From Anisakis pegreffii (lineage: Eukaryota; Nematoda; Chromadorea; Rhabditida; Anisakidae): a stretch of DNA of 64,000 nt. The notes under the pieces were generated by a model, which was not told the origin of the DNA, searched no databases, and saw only the letters and a program-made list of their open reading frames with translations. Numbering within the stretch: the first letter of the stretch is position 1; each line of letters opens with the position of its first letter. Location: NCBI GenBank assembly GCA_035041965.1, contig JAPYMA010000128.1, forward strand, positions 1 to 64,000. Direction: 5' to 3'. Shown one piece after another: positions 48,030 to 60,800 of the stretch. The position numbers were made by a program, and so were the translations under genes.

Positions 48030-51000
48030 ATGCTACAGTATTCAGCGTCAATAAATCGTAATGTACATCATGGTGGTGCAAAGGTGCTACAAAAATCAAA
48101 ATCGGGCAAGATTGTGACGGATGCGCCGCAACAAGATATGCAGTCCGCGATAACCACTGGAGCATTTGCTGTGAGTGCTAGCTAGCTAGCAGTAAAATGC
48201 AAAACCATTCTTAGTTAGTAGCATGACCAAACCCTGATAAAATACATTTCAGTATCATAAGTGCTCCTATAGATCACTGCTTGAAGCAGCACATGATTAG
48301 TGAGTCATTAAGAAATATCGTGCAGTGCATAGTAATATCTTATATTCCATAGTACTTTTCAAAGCTATAATTATTCATATAGATTACGACTTGAAGCAGC
48401 ACATGATTAGTGAGTCATTACGAAATATCATGCAATGCATAATAATAATATCATGTAATCCATTGATCCACCTCAACAAATCAATGATCGATGAAGAAAT
48501 TGAAGTTTTCAGATAGCAAATCGGGCCGAGCAAACCCTGGTAAGCTTTCAAAAAAAGCCACCGCTATGTTTTCGTATCTGCATGAGTGCCTACAATAAAT
48601 ATGGTCTGAAACATGTCATACTTCTTTTGGTGTTCTTTTTCTATACATTTTTTGGTGCATTCGTCTTCTTGATCATCGAGGCGCCCGTTCAACATAAACT
48701 CAAATTTCAATGGGAAAATGTTAGTGGTACCACTTGAAATCATTATTTAGTTATTGAATTATATGTATAAGTTGGAATACTTCCTTGATTAGTCTCCAGA
48801 ATACTTGATACCTTGATTGACCGAGTGTGTCGAGCAAAACGGGCACAACTCACTCGAATGATTGGGTTCACTTTGCGGACAATATTCGTTCCGTAATAGC
48901 CTGATTGATTGTAAGCATAAACTAAACAAACTGACAAATGATTTATGCATTTCTTGCAAGAGGATAGATAGATGATAAATGAAATGTATTTCATCATGAA
49001 ATGCCTGTGCAATATGTGGTGGCCAAAAGGGTGCCTTAAGCCTTAAGAATGCCTTAAGTCTTAAGAATGCCTTAAGAATATTGAACATCCATCCACACAG
49101 ATAGATAGATATATCTGTTCTTCATTTGAACAATACAAACTCAATATTAATATTGTTTCAAGTAGTTTCTTTTCAAGTAGTTCATTCGCAACTTCAGAGA
49201 ATAACAGCGAATCGAAGTGTTTTTGTTGATGGACTTATGAAGGAACTATTCAATAACTCACAGTTTTTGGTCTATATCAAAGGTGGTACATCGAAACGAA
49301 TTCGAAATCATTTGAACCTGTGAGTGCTAAGAGCTCATTTCGTAGCGATAACTATCAATAAGCGATGACATAATCCTATTTTTACATCAATCATCTCCTA
49401 TTAAAACGTTATGATGCAAACCATATGTTACTGCCATTACTAAGGATTTGAAGTTTTTTAAGATAAGTTTTACAGATCGTTCATACGATACGAGAAACAA
49501 TTAGGCATAAAATGGACCGAGCAGAAACTTGAATGGGATTACTGGAATGCGGTTATTTTTGCAGGTACCATATGCACAACAATAGGTAGGTAAAGCGTTT
49601 AGATATCTTTGAATTGTACCGATTGTGAGGTGAGATCCGTTCAATTACTCAAGTTTGAGGTGATTTGGTTGAGTTACCCAAAATCTACGTTGGTCATTGT
49701 TCTACGTTGATCATTTGTTCCACGTTGATCATTTCTGATTTAACATTTGAGATAGTGTATTGCCCGACTTGCCTGAATACAACTGGGGTGCACAATCAAA
49801 ATGACCTGAAATTTAGGCAGAGATTCATTTTATAATCCCTCGAAGAAGTCCAATTCCTCAAGCAGTGTTTACTCATTCTCATGAATCTGAATTCATGTCA
49901 CGGTTTGGATGATCAGAAATCGGAAACTGAAGATCTAAGAAGATGGAATATTTTGGAGTGACATGAATGAAAATTATTACTGGTTGCTTAAATGATAACA
50001 CTTGTTGCTTAAATGAAAAATGACAATTCATTCATTTCAAATGAATAATTGAAGGTTATGGTCATATTTATCCATATACAAATCTCGGCAAAGTTCTTAC
50101 CATGATATACGCATTAGGTGGTATACCACTGGTGTTGTTGCTACTGCAAGATCTTGGTAAACTGCTAACCGTCTCGATGAAATACCCGTGGTTTCAGTTC
50201 AAACGCTGTTTGCGCAGAATGCTCAGGTGAACACACTATTTCAACCATAATTAATTGATATTTTGAACAACCTCAAGATTTTTTGCTCCTTGTGATGGTG
50301 ATGTGTAAGAGCTGCTATGATTCTTGCAAGTATGTGGTCAAATCTTCAACAAAACATCAGCTTTACTGACCAAAATTTTTCTAGTGCTCAATATCTTTAA
50401 CATCACTGAACAGGGGTAGGATTTACGATTAAATAGAGATAGGATGGCAGTTCTGAGTACCGAATGAGAGTAGTATTGGCCATGTAAAGCGACAGGGATG
50501 AATGGAACCAGGATGAAATTGTTAGCAATATGACTGATCAATGATCAGTCGATCAATCGATTTTAATCGATAGATAGAATGAGTTAGAATGGAGAAACGC
50601 ATAAGTGAAATTATCATGAGTTATTTCTGCTGAATACTTTGGAATACTTTCAAATTTGAAAAAATAATAATTCCGAAAAAAATTGATATTTGAAGGTTAT
50701 TCACGAAGCAATCGTTAACTGAAATGGCAGCAATTGAATTTGAAGAACGAACGAATTTATACGTTTTCGATGTACCGATTCCAGCCGCTGTAGCGTTGAT
50801 CGTGATATGGTTGTGGATATGCGCGACTGTTTTCTGTAATCTCGACAAGAATTGGACACTTCTACAAGCATTCTACTTCTTTTTCATTTCACTGAGGTTC
50901 ATTGCGTTCAAAATCGATTATGTTCAATTGACCTTCAGTTGATTTTACAGTCTTCTGTATACTCCAACCAGTAAAATGATTCAAATCAATCCTGATTCTA

Positions 51001-52424
51001 ACGATTCATCGATGTTTTCCTATTCAGCAATGGATTGATTCAATATTTGCCTCAGTACTTTACAGATTAAATTCTTTCATAATCTTTACTGCTGGGGGCC
51101 TGCATAGGGAGATTAAGGTGATGAATTTCTCTCTATTAGAAATTGCATTCATGGGATATTAGTTATAATATTAGTAACAATAATGGTGGTAATGGTAACA
51201 ACAACAAAAATATTTCAACTGAAATGATTTCAGTACAATTGGACTCGGTGACCTAATACCGTCCTCTCCGCACACTCTAATCTCGATGTTTGGCTTTATC
51301 GTGTTCGGTCTTTCACTAGTATCGATGGTTGTCAACTTAATTCAAGCAAAAATGCTGAAGACTTACGATCCAGTCAATCAAACCGAGAACACTCCGTTGT
51401 TACAGAACAACAATGACCCCCATCCTAACAACAGAACAGCCAAAAAACCCTTCGCTACATTAGGTGTTATTCAGGTTCGTGTTAATAATTTACCATAATA
51501 TCAGTAAAAATCTTGACAAATCCTAGCAATCTCATCTGTATATCAGTAGTAATATTCAGCAAGTTAAGAGCATTCGAAACTGATCCAGCTTAATGAAGAC
51601 AATCGCACGTTCGAGTTTATTACGATTGTAATCGAGCACATACTGCTTCTCATTGAAGTGAAATTACTCTATCATCAAAGATCCGTCATTGATTCAGTAG
51701 GTTTCTGTAATGAATGAAAATTATTTTGCAGTGTTTCGACGGTCTTAAGAATGCAGCTGAGGGGATGGAGAACTCTGAAGAGATGTTGATACCTCGACGA
51801 TTAACACGTTCAACTCAAACAGCCGTCAGTTTACCACCATCCAAAGGGGTTTGCTTGCTCTTATTTATATGCTATTGGTTTATGCTGTTGACACGTATCG
51901 ATGAATTCTCAAGAATCATACTATTATATTATTAAAAATATGTTTCCATCAAAATTTATGAGAATATCACATGAACTAAATCGGTACACATTCAAGAAAG
52001 AAAGGAGGATAATCCCATTCTTTTGCCGGAGTCCGGATAATAGAAGGTGCTTCATTTGAAGCAGGAAAGGGAGGAGAGGTGTTAATTGCGTACAGATTAT
52101 GATTTGATTTCACTCGTATCATAAGCAAAACTGGTAATAACAAATTTGAAATTAACTTCATAAATTTTACAGTCGCTAACATCACATTGCTGTGTTCATT
52201 GGATGACGAGTAATCACCTGATTGGTGCGAATTCACCAGATGATGTGACTTTATTGGTCGGCAATACCGAGGAATTGTTGATGAAGGATTTGGGTGAAAC
52301 CAACTCAGAGGTGGACGACTTGAGTGGTGATCTTGTCACCGAGATCACGACGCTTCAAGAGGATAGCAATAAACCGCTGAAATTACCGCCGTTAGCTGAC
52401 CACAACGATTGTCCATCACTGTAA
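48030..52424 (+). CDS. Two-pore-domain (K2P, TWK-type) potassium channel
   Basis: Background K+ conductance at the plasma membrane; functions as a dimer. Exons 48030-48170, 48513-48719, 49198-49319, 49476-49585, 50055-50226, 50696-50896, 51234-51474, 51732-51848 and 52173-52424; all phases agree, 520 residues. First membrane helix HVILLLVFFFYTFFGAFVFLI. The extracellular cap has sequon NNS. The first pore filter is ICTTIGYGHIYP, split by an intron inside the Gly codon; the second helix is around LTMIYALGGIPLVLLLLQDLG and the third AVALIVIWLWICATVF. The second filter is STIGLGDLIPS, where Leu replaces the usual Tyr/Phe, as in many K2P channels; the fourth helix is FIVFGLSLVSMVVNLIQ. The C-terminal tail is cytosolic, acidic and Thr/Ser-rich. 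Exons 5 and 6 use AAG acceptors. Nematodes have dozens of twk genes, so I give no symbol. Confidence 0.93.
48262..48480. repeat. Tandem duplication in K2P intron 1
   Basis: Two copies offset by about 109-110 bp share ACTTGAAGCAGCACATGATT and AGTGAGTCATTA, followed by GAAATATC and TGCATARTAAT. Diverged, non-coding. Confidence 0.8.
49033..49080. repeat. Short tandem repeat of a TTAAG-containing unit
   Basis: Four to five TTAAG units in GCCTTAAGAAT/GTCTTAAGAAT context inside K2P intron 2. Confidence 0.8.
49638..49681 (+). other. SL1-like sequence pair within K2P intron 4
   Basis: Bases 49,638-49,659 differ from the nematode SL1 spliced leader at 3 of 22 positions and are followed directly by GTGA, a donor-like sequence. 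A second partial copy, GGTTGAGTTACCCAA, follows at 49,667-49,681. No Sm-site-like sequence was seen downstream, so an SL-RNA pseudogene or chance similarity is more likely than a working SL RNA gene. Confidence 0.4.
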
Positions 52425-52781
52425 CAAGCCGCATAGATCACATTCATATCATACTGATCACTTGATTCCGATATCATTCACCTAATCCGATTCTACTCAA
52501 GAAATTGCTGAATAATCTCTCGTGATAAGCGTGCTCTCATCAGACGAGAAGACCAAATGAGATTGAGCGAATTATTTCGAAGTTTTAGGTCGATGTTCCT
52601 CCTTCCATTCAAGGTTTGACTGAAATGAGAGTATAATCAATTCAGTTGTTGAACTGAATTCAACTGCTGTGTCAATATCATTACCTTACCATTGCATGTT
52701 CTGAGAGAAGATGTTAACTTCTTTCGTTTTATACTGAACTTAATGATAAAAAATCTGAAATTAACTTCATAAATTTTGCAG

Positions 52782-52832
52782 TCGCTAACATTACATTGCT
52801 GTGTTCATTTAAATACATCAGTAACATTCTGA
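52782..52832 (+). other. Duplicated K2P last-exon start, possible alternative terminal exon
   Basis: About 65 bases repeat the start of the last K2P exon together with its acceptor (AATTAACTTCATAAATTTTRCAG). The copy reads SLTLHCCVHLNTSVTF then stop, against SLTSHCCVHWMTSNH in the main exon. It is in the same phase as exon 8, so it could serve as an alternative last exon giving a much shorter tail. Confidence 0.5.
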
Positions 52833-54825
52833 CCATCCATTTTTTTGATTTGTCCCAACACATTTCTCACTGATTCAGATTTTAGAATTAGAGCGTAACT
52901 GATTTCGTGCATCCTTCTCTCGATTCAATTTGATCATGAGGAATTTTAGTAGAACTGTCGAAAGCCTTATGAAGCAGTTTGCTTAATGAAGCGATTTTCT
53001 TTGCACTTCTCATCTTGTGAGTGTATTCTATAAGTGTATATTATAGGTTACTCTAATGATCTCAATATGATCTCAAAATATACTTGCAAGCATAGTAATA
53101 GTATGTAGATAGTTTATTGATAGTAATTTGTAGAAGTTTCAAGTGTTCTTCAATAATCATGAGGTGTTCATTGCAGCGAAATTCTTGCAGCCATCAGATT
53201 TTTATGTGGTATTGAACACTGTAAACTCGAAAATCATATTATGGCAAAGCATTGTTCATCAAAATCACCCATAACATATTGACGCGGAAAACGTTGAAAA
53301 ACGCGAAAATAAAACATAACCCCTAACAAGAAATATCGAATAAAATTTGAAATAAAGAAAAAACAGGCCGAATAATGATATGAAGAAAATGAATACAAAA
53401 GAAATATGGCACATTTGGGGAAGAAGTATTTGGGAGTAAGAAAAATGAATGTACACAAATGACTAGAACACACATCATTTTGTCTCATTGGTTTTCGCTG
53501 TATGATCTCGTTAGAGCTTAACGAGCAAAGCTGTTAATCATAATAGTAATGACAATAGTAACAGTAACAACAATAATAGTAATAATCATAGTAATAGTAA
53601 TAAAGATGATAATAAGTTTGCGATGATAACAATGAAGGTTTATATATATATGGCACAACTGACGAAATTTCGAACGATGAACATCAACTTGACGAAACGA
53701 GACGTCTTATAAAATATCACTCACGAAGCCTAACGTAACGTAAGATGAATGCTAATTGCAGAAGATAACAAAGAAATCAGAACGAATGAAAAGCTTCAAC
53801 ATAGAAGATTTAAGTAGCATCAGTTAATTGAAAGGGGAAGAAAATCTGTACAAATAGCACCAATTTTAAGAAGACAACGTTATAATGATAATTTTGCATA
53901 GGCACAATGAAATATAGTATGGTTAAGGGTGATGAACAACGCTTCAATTACGAAGAACAGTAATTTCACAATTGTGCAGAAATGATTGATACAAATCATT
54001 CGAATCATCATTTCTGCTGCTTTCATTCGGTTCAGTTTGAGATTTTCATCGATTTTAAACTGGTATTCCATTAGGATGCGCTTCGAATAGATGGATTACA
54101 CATCCGATTGACAAATAGATGGCGGTTTCATGCGCTTGTGGTCAAGACACGATTTATTAATCATAAGGAGAATAATAATGAATAACAATAAAAATCATAG
54201 AAAGTCACCTATAAATGGCATATAAGGCAAGCCAAATTTGAGTTAGAAGATAATTTATAGAAGCGAACGATTGTCAGGAAGAAACGAAGATATCCGGACA
54301 ATCGTCTGAAGATGATGGCTGGCATCAGCCAAATCGTCGTCGTTACCGACCAACGACGCATATTCTTCTCAAGCAATGACAACAAAGCAACGAACGCATT
54401 ATCAGATAAAATTTTCAGTAAAAAACAATTCCATTAGAAGAATATGAACTCGCGAGTGGGATCGCTTCAAATGAAAACAATAAAATTTTCAAAAGAAACA
54501 AAACAAAAAATTCGTGTGCAGTTTGAGAGTAGAATGGATGTTCTTGTGTCCGTCCATTCATCACAATTCAGATTAAGAAACATCGAAAGAACTTAGACAA
54601 ACTTAGACAAACGCTCTGACGAAGACACTGAAGTGTATCAGAAATAAGAATATTTCTCGTCAGAACAAGAAACACGCAAGAAGACGCGAAGATGATGCGA
54701 ATTCATCATCAAATCATGAAAAGCAAACAGAACAACACAAAACAATTAAGACGTTTCATTTCGTCAGGTGATCCGTGATGAATGTAGTTCAATTGCAATA
54801 GCATCAGTTGTTAATGTCAGTGCAG
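52833..54825. other. Spacer between convergent K2P and myosin genes
   Basis: Facing 3' ends; no exon found. Contains a TAATAG/AACAAT simple-sequence tract at 53,545-53,615. Probably 3' UTR sequence of the myosin gene on its right side. Confidence 0.5.
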
Positions 54826-57800
54826 TTATTGTTGTTGTTGTTGTTGTTGATTGTTGCTGATAAACTCCGAGGCAGATGCAACTCGAATAAAGCTGGCACT
54901 TGCACTGAGTCCCAACGGTCCCATGGTGGAAGCACGATTCTTTGTGCGTAGCTTAGCCAACGAGTTCTCAGCAATATCGGCACGTTCATTCGCGTCATCA
55001 ACTTGTGTCATCAACTGACGATATTTACCCATATTCACGGCTGCTACTTCTTCCTGAAAGTGCGATTCCATTGACCGTTTCCATTCAGATTCACTCATAC
55101 TTATCCGGATTGTCTCAGTGAGCAGATTTCACTGTATTAGATCATAGCTGCACATGTGTCAGTGATGACTGATGAAGAGATCATTAGGATGATAGTGATT
55201 AGGGCATGAGAAAATTGTACTGTAATTGAATGTTTCATTATAAAGCAATGAAATTTTGATGTGATTGAATGAAAGAGGCATTCTAGGGATGATTTGCAGA
55301 TGTGAAATCCAATCGGTCCACTCTAGGGTTCATTAGAGGATATGATATCCAATAGGCTAAACGAGATTTGGAATGAACAATTCAAACGGCATGACATACA
55401 GCTTCCTCCATTTGTCGTTTGTAGATTTTGATTTTCACTTGGAGTTTATCGCACAATTCTGTCAGCCGATCGCTGTTCTTGCGGTCCTCTTCACACTGAA
55501 ATCGCAATTGAACAATTAGTAAGTTTCATCGATGATTATAAATGGATTGTTCCGCTATAAGTTATCGTTTCAAATTCGATTGCTTACCAGCAGAATATCT
55601 TAGTAATAGAACATTTAATAAACTGATAATTTTGCAATACATCATTTCAGTTATCCGAATGTAAATGAATAGAGCAGTTTGTTAGACTGAAGGCAATCGC
55701 TACCTGGAATTCAAGTTCTTTGATACGTCGATCGCCCTTCTTGATCTCTTTCTCCATATCCGAGCCACGTCTCTGTTCCATGTCCAGTTCTTGTTCCATG
55801 GATCGAATACGTTCCTCAAGCTTAGCGATGATCTTCTTACCTCCACGCAAAGCGGCTGCTTCGGCTTCATCCAAACGTACCTTAATCATTCCCATATAAG
55901 TCTTCATCATCTCAACATAGTCGATCAAAATATTTTCATCTAATAATCAAAATCACTTCGAAATTTCATTTCAGTCGCAGTATATTGTCTTGAAAGAAGT
56001 ACGCAAATGATATACAAATGATCAATCAGTAGTATCGTTGACCTGAGCTAATTTCATTATATAATAATGTCTGAACTAAGATGAATAGATTAAGACATAT
56101 GGGATAATGCTTGATCTGTAGTGTGAGTATAAAGTAAGATCTAATGAAGTCACTCACCTGCATTTCCTTGATTTGAACCTCAAGTGCACGTCTCATACGA
56201 TCAACGTGAAGTGAGTGCTCTTGTTCTTGACGTAGCTCTTCGGCTAGACGAGCTGCATCTGCACTGGCGCTCTTCAACATCTCGTCAGTGGTCTTCAGTT
56301 GGTTTTGCACATCATCCAGATCAATCTTAAGAGATTATCATTAGCAGTGTATCCTTTCACTGCAATACTCCACCCAAATGGACAACATTTCGATGATATG
56401 ATAATTTGGTCGCTATTTTGAGTGCTATCAATAGTGAAAGTGAATGAGTTGAATGGAATTTTGTGGAATGAAGCACACAAAAAAAACATACGTGAACAGC
56501 TTGTAACTCTCCTTCGAGCTTTCTTCGTGTATTATTGATCACAGTCACTTGATTCGTCAAATCGTTCACTTGTTCACGTAGTTCAATCGCATCTTGTTCA
56601 GCACTACGTCTGGCACGTTCGGCCTTAATTTTACACGAGTTTTGATTATTCATTCATTCGACGAAATGGTACCGTTCAATTCTTACAATCAATTAATTTC
56701 CTATTTATCGTATAAGAACTGAGATTTGAATTCTATATTTTGAGGTTTCAATCACTGGAAATAATATTCAGCACTGTATGGAAATTGAAATATTGCGATG
56801 AGGATTTCTTTTGATACTCGAATATAATCTTTTATCATCGAATATATCGACTGCAACTTACAGCTTCAGCTTGATTCGCCAGCTCGTCTTTTTCGGCTTG
56901 CAGTATCGCAGCTCTCTTCTGAATGCCTTGCAATTGCTCACTGAAAATGATTAAATTAAAATTTGCTGGTCTAAAACCTTCTTCAAGATCACAATGATTT
57001 ATTCACATCGACATTGGTGATTGTTGAATAACTTCCTTCGGATACCTTTGGGTTTATGATTAAAAGAATGGTAGAGTTATGATTCAAGGAGACGGATGCT
57101 TTTCTTTGCTAACATCGCCGACTGCTCCAAAAGAAAGACTCCAGAAGAATGAATGACATGCTTTTTAGTGATAATCGCTAGTGAAACGATTCTAGTAAGA
57201 TGTGATTGCTCTGTTCCATCATGTTTAGTTATCATTGGTTATCACCAGTGTGCAGTATTTATCAGGAACATGCTTTGAGGTGATAGAGGGCAAATATGAT
57301 CAGACGTATTGACTGAACATACACTAAATCTTCTTTCTGTCGTTGTTCATCTTCGATTTGCAGTTGTAGTTCACGGATTTGTTCTTGATAACGTTTGATG
57401 TTCTTCTGTGCATCTGCGTTAGCCTTATTAGCATGATCGAGAGCGATTTCAAGCTCCTGAAATCATTTCATTCATCAAAATTGGCATAGAATTTGGTTGT
57501 AAATATCAATTGAGATCGATGGAAGAATGCACAGGAAGGTAGCGAATTCGAGCTGAGAGCCACTCTAATCAAAAGTAGTGAGAGATAGTGAAGGCGACTA
57601 AATCAAATGCCTCACATTAATGTCTTGTTCGAGCTTCTTCTTGATTCTCAGTGCCTCATTCTTGGCTTTGATTTCCACTTCCAGGGTTGCTTGCATACTT
57701 TCCATTGCACGTTGATGATTTCTTCGAGTATTCTCGAATTCTTCTTCCTTCTCTTGAAGGCGTTTCTCGATTTCTGCACGAACTTGTGATACCTCGACCT

Positions 57801-60800
57801 AAACCATTCGCATTTCATTAGCAAACAATCGACTGCACCGTAAATCAACTCAGCTCAGTCAACTCAGAAGTATTCATCACCTGAGCACGTAGTACTTTCG
57901 CCTCTTCAGCTTCAAGCGCAGCCTCAGCATCATCCAATGCCTTCTGAAGCTCTTCCTTTTCGGCCTCTAGACGACGAACCATCTTTTGCAATTCATGCAC
58001 CGATCGACCGCCTTCAGTGAGTTGATCGGTTAGGTCCTTGATCTCCATCGCGAGCGATTTGTTCTCACGTCGGAGACTCTCGATTTGCTGCAATTATTTA
58101 GTCCTCATTATATATCTGATGGAATATTTCGTTATTATACGGTGATTCATGATAACTGAGTCAAACTTCTGCCCATTGATAAAATATCATGATGAAATGC
58201 GATTATCAAATGCGATATCGCCTCCTCGATCAATAGAGATTATATTGATGATAAAAATGATAACAATGACAATAATAATGGCAAGGTTAAGAATGCCAAA
58301 CGAAATACTGATAATAACAGTGGAAATATCAATGCTAATTGAAACCAACTTCAAGAAGTTCATCTTGTGCAGTCTTGGATTTGAACAGTTCAGTGGCAAG
58401 ATTGCGATTGTCACGTTGAGCGGCATCGAGTTCGGCTGATAAATCATCGGTCTTCTTCTTCCATTCTTCAACGATACGGTCAAAGAATTTCTGTTTCTTC
58501 TCCAAACTGGCCGCGTAGTTTGCAGTACGTTCAACATCAACCTTCAATCATTGCATTATAGAGAAACGTTTGCAAATAACGATAACAAATGATGATCACT
58601 AAAATAAGTTCGAAGAACGATGGGAAAGACAACAAAAATAACCATTCTGATAATTATAATAATAACACCTAGGAAATTTGTGTTATAACTTGCTTCAGTT
58701 TTAATACCAAGTCATCCTCATCTTAAGATGGATAATATTACTTGCTCAGTAGCAGAATACAGTTGAGGAGATCCTATCAAATCAATCGTCATAACAATTA
58801 CTCAATCAGATTACAACATCAACAGTCATGATAATTGATCAATCGCAATGATCATATCAATAGAACAGGTAAATCGAAAGATTCACCTGTGCATCATCGA
58901 GATCGCCCATCAGCTTATGACGAACTTTCTCTAGCGATGCAATTTTCGCGTTTGCTGCCTCATTAACGTCGGTTAATTCTTGGACCTTTTGCATCAGTTT
59001 TCTCCTTAAATTCATCAGTTCTTATAAAAAATTTGGTCAATCAAGCACAAATCAATCACACAAGTTATTTGTTTGTAGATGAATACTACCGGCAAATGAA
59101 TTCTGATCAAATATTAGAAACTAATGAAAATTTGATGACCGAACTGAAAAGTGAGCGATTTGATTCGGTTACCATTTGCACAATTCAAATAATTCTGTAG
59201 CACCTATTGCTTTCGAATAGTGCTATGAGCGCGTTATCATGAGAATGATAATATGACGACTAGTGAGAAAGACTGGTAATAATCAAAGATTGAAATGCGA
59301 AAATTCTACTTGTTTTCCTCGATCTCCTCGAGTTTTGCGATGCCCTCACCCTCGAAACGTGCCTTCCACTGTTGAATTTCGGCGTTCAATTTGCTCATCT
59401 GTCGCAGACATTCGGCTTTACCCTGAAACCATCATCAGCATGTTCAGAGTTTTGAAACCACGCTTGAAACTCATGCGATACCATTACATCAATAATGTAT
59501 TTCGTAGCCTCACTGTTAGCGCTGAAATATGAACAAAAACAATTGAAGATGCTGTGGATTAAGATATAGTGATAACGACAAACCTCAGCCTCTTCATCGC
59601 CATGAACTCTCAGATTATCGTTCTCATGTTCAAGATTCTTCACTTGAGCGGCCAAAGTCTGTCGCTCGCTGTAAAATAGTTAAATGAGAAATAATTCTTC
59701 TCGTTTATCTCACAGAGACATGCATCAATTCGCATTAGTAGCGCAGTTTTCCGAAATGGTAAATGAGAGAAGCGATAAAATCGAAATATTTCGTTTGAGT
59801 TTGACAGAACAATCAAACATACCGTGCTTCTTCTTCGGCCGTATGTCTGGCTTCTTCAAGTTGACTCATCAGCTGTGTTTTGAGACGATGAAGACTGTTC
59901 ACCTGAAAATTTTAAACAAACTCGTTAACTTATGCCATAGGCTTAGCGCTGATGCGCGATATGTTTCCGAAAGTGATGTTTCCAAAAGTTTCATGAAAAC
60001 GATGTAGCTAAGGACAGATTATCAGAAAGGCAATCAAATGATAAGGTTGATCAAATTTCATGATGTTTATACTGGGACAAGGACAAGCTCAAGATTAGGA
60101 AAGGATCCAAAGAACACCTATTTGAGCATATCTCCTCGGGATTAAAGATCCATTCACACTCAAATTTCTTATTGGTATTACTACCTACCTGGTTCTCGAG
60201 GTCCTCAATTTGGCGTGTCATATCACCGTTTTCGTTCGTGAGACGACTCTTCAACGACGTCAAGTCGTTAATAAGACGAACCTGAACTGTCATAATGCAT
60301 TGATCATATTGAATTGAACAATGAGAAGATATTCTCAACAAAACATGATAACAATAGTGATAATGTTAACAATTTTCGATGGATCAAACAGACAAATCAC
60401 GGATTACTGTAATAATCACGGATTAAATGATAAAAGTAAATTATTGAATAAGTGAGCAGATAAATCGAGTAACCTGTTCATCGGATTTGGCTTGTAGTTC
60501 AGAGTATTGCATTTCGACAAGTTTCGCTTGTTTTTCGAACTCTTGCTTGGCTCGGCATTCTGAGTCGGCACTTGCGTGCGCCTCTTCAACGTCTCGCAAT
60601 AGCTGTGCTCGGTCTTTATCACTTTTTGCCTTCATCTTCTGCAATTGCTCCAGCTGATCGCTCAACTCAGCGATTGCATCGTTGTGTTTCTTACGCAACG
60701 ATGCGATTTGCATCTCGTTATTCATATTCATTTCTTCCAAATCGCGTTTCAGCTTCGCCATTTCCGCCTCACGTTTCTTGTTCAGCTCAATTTGTGCAGC

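Noticed and set aside
48540..48588. Possible 49-nt intron starting GTAAGC in K2P exon 2
   Set aside because: The frame reads straight through into the first membrane helix, and the only acceptor would be a weak ATGAG; the unspliced reading is simpler.
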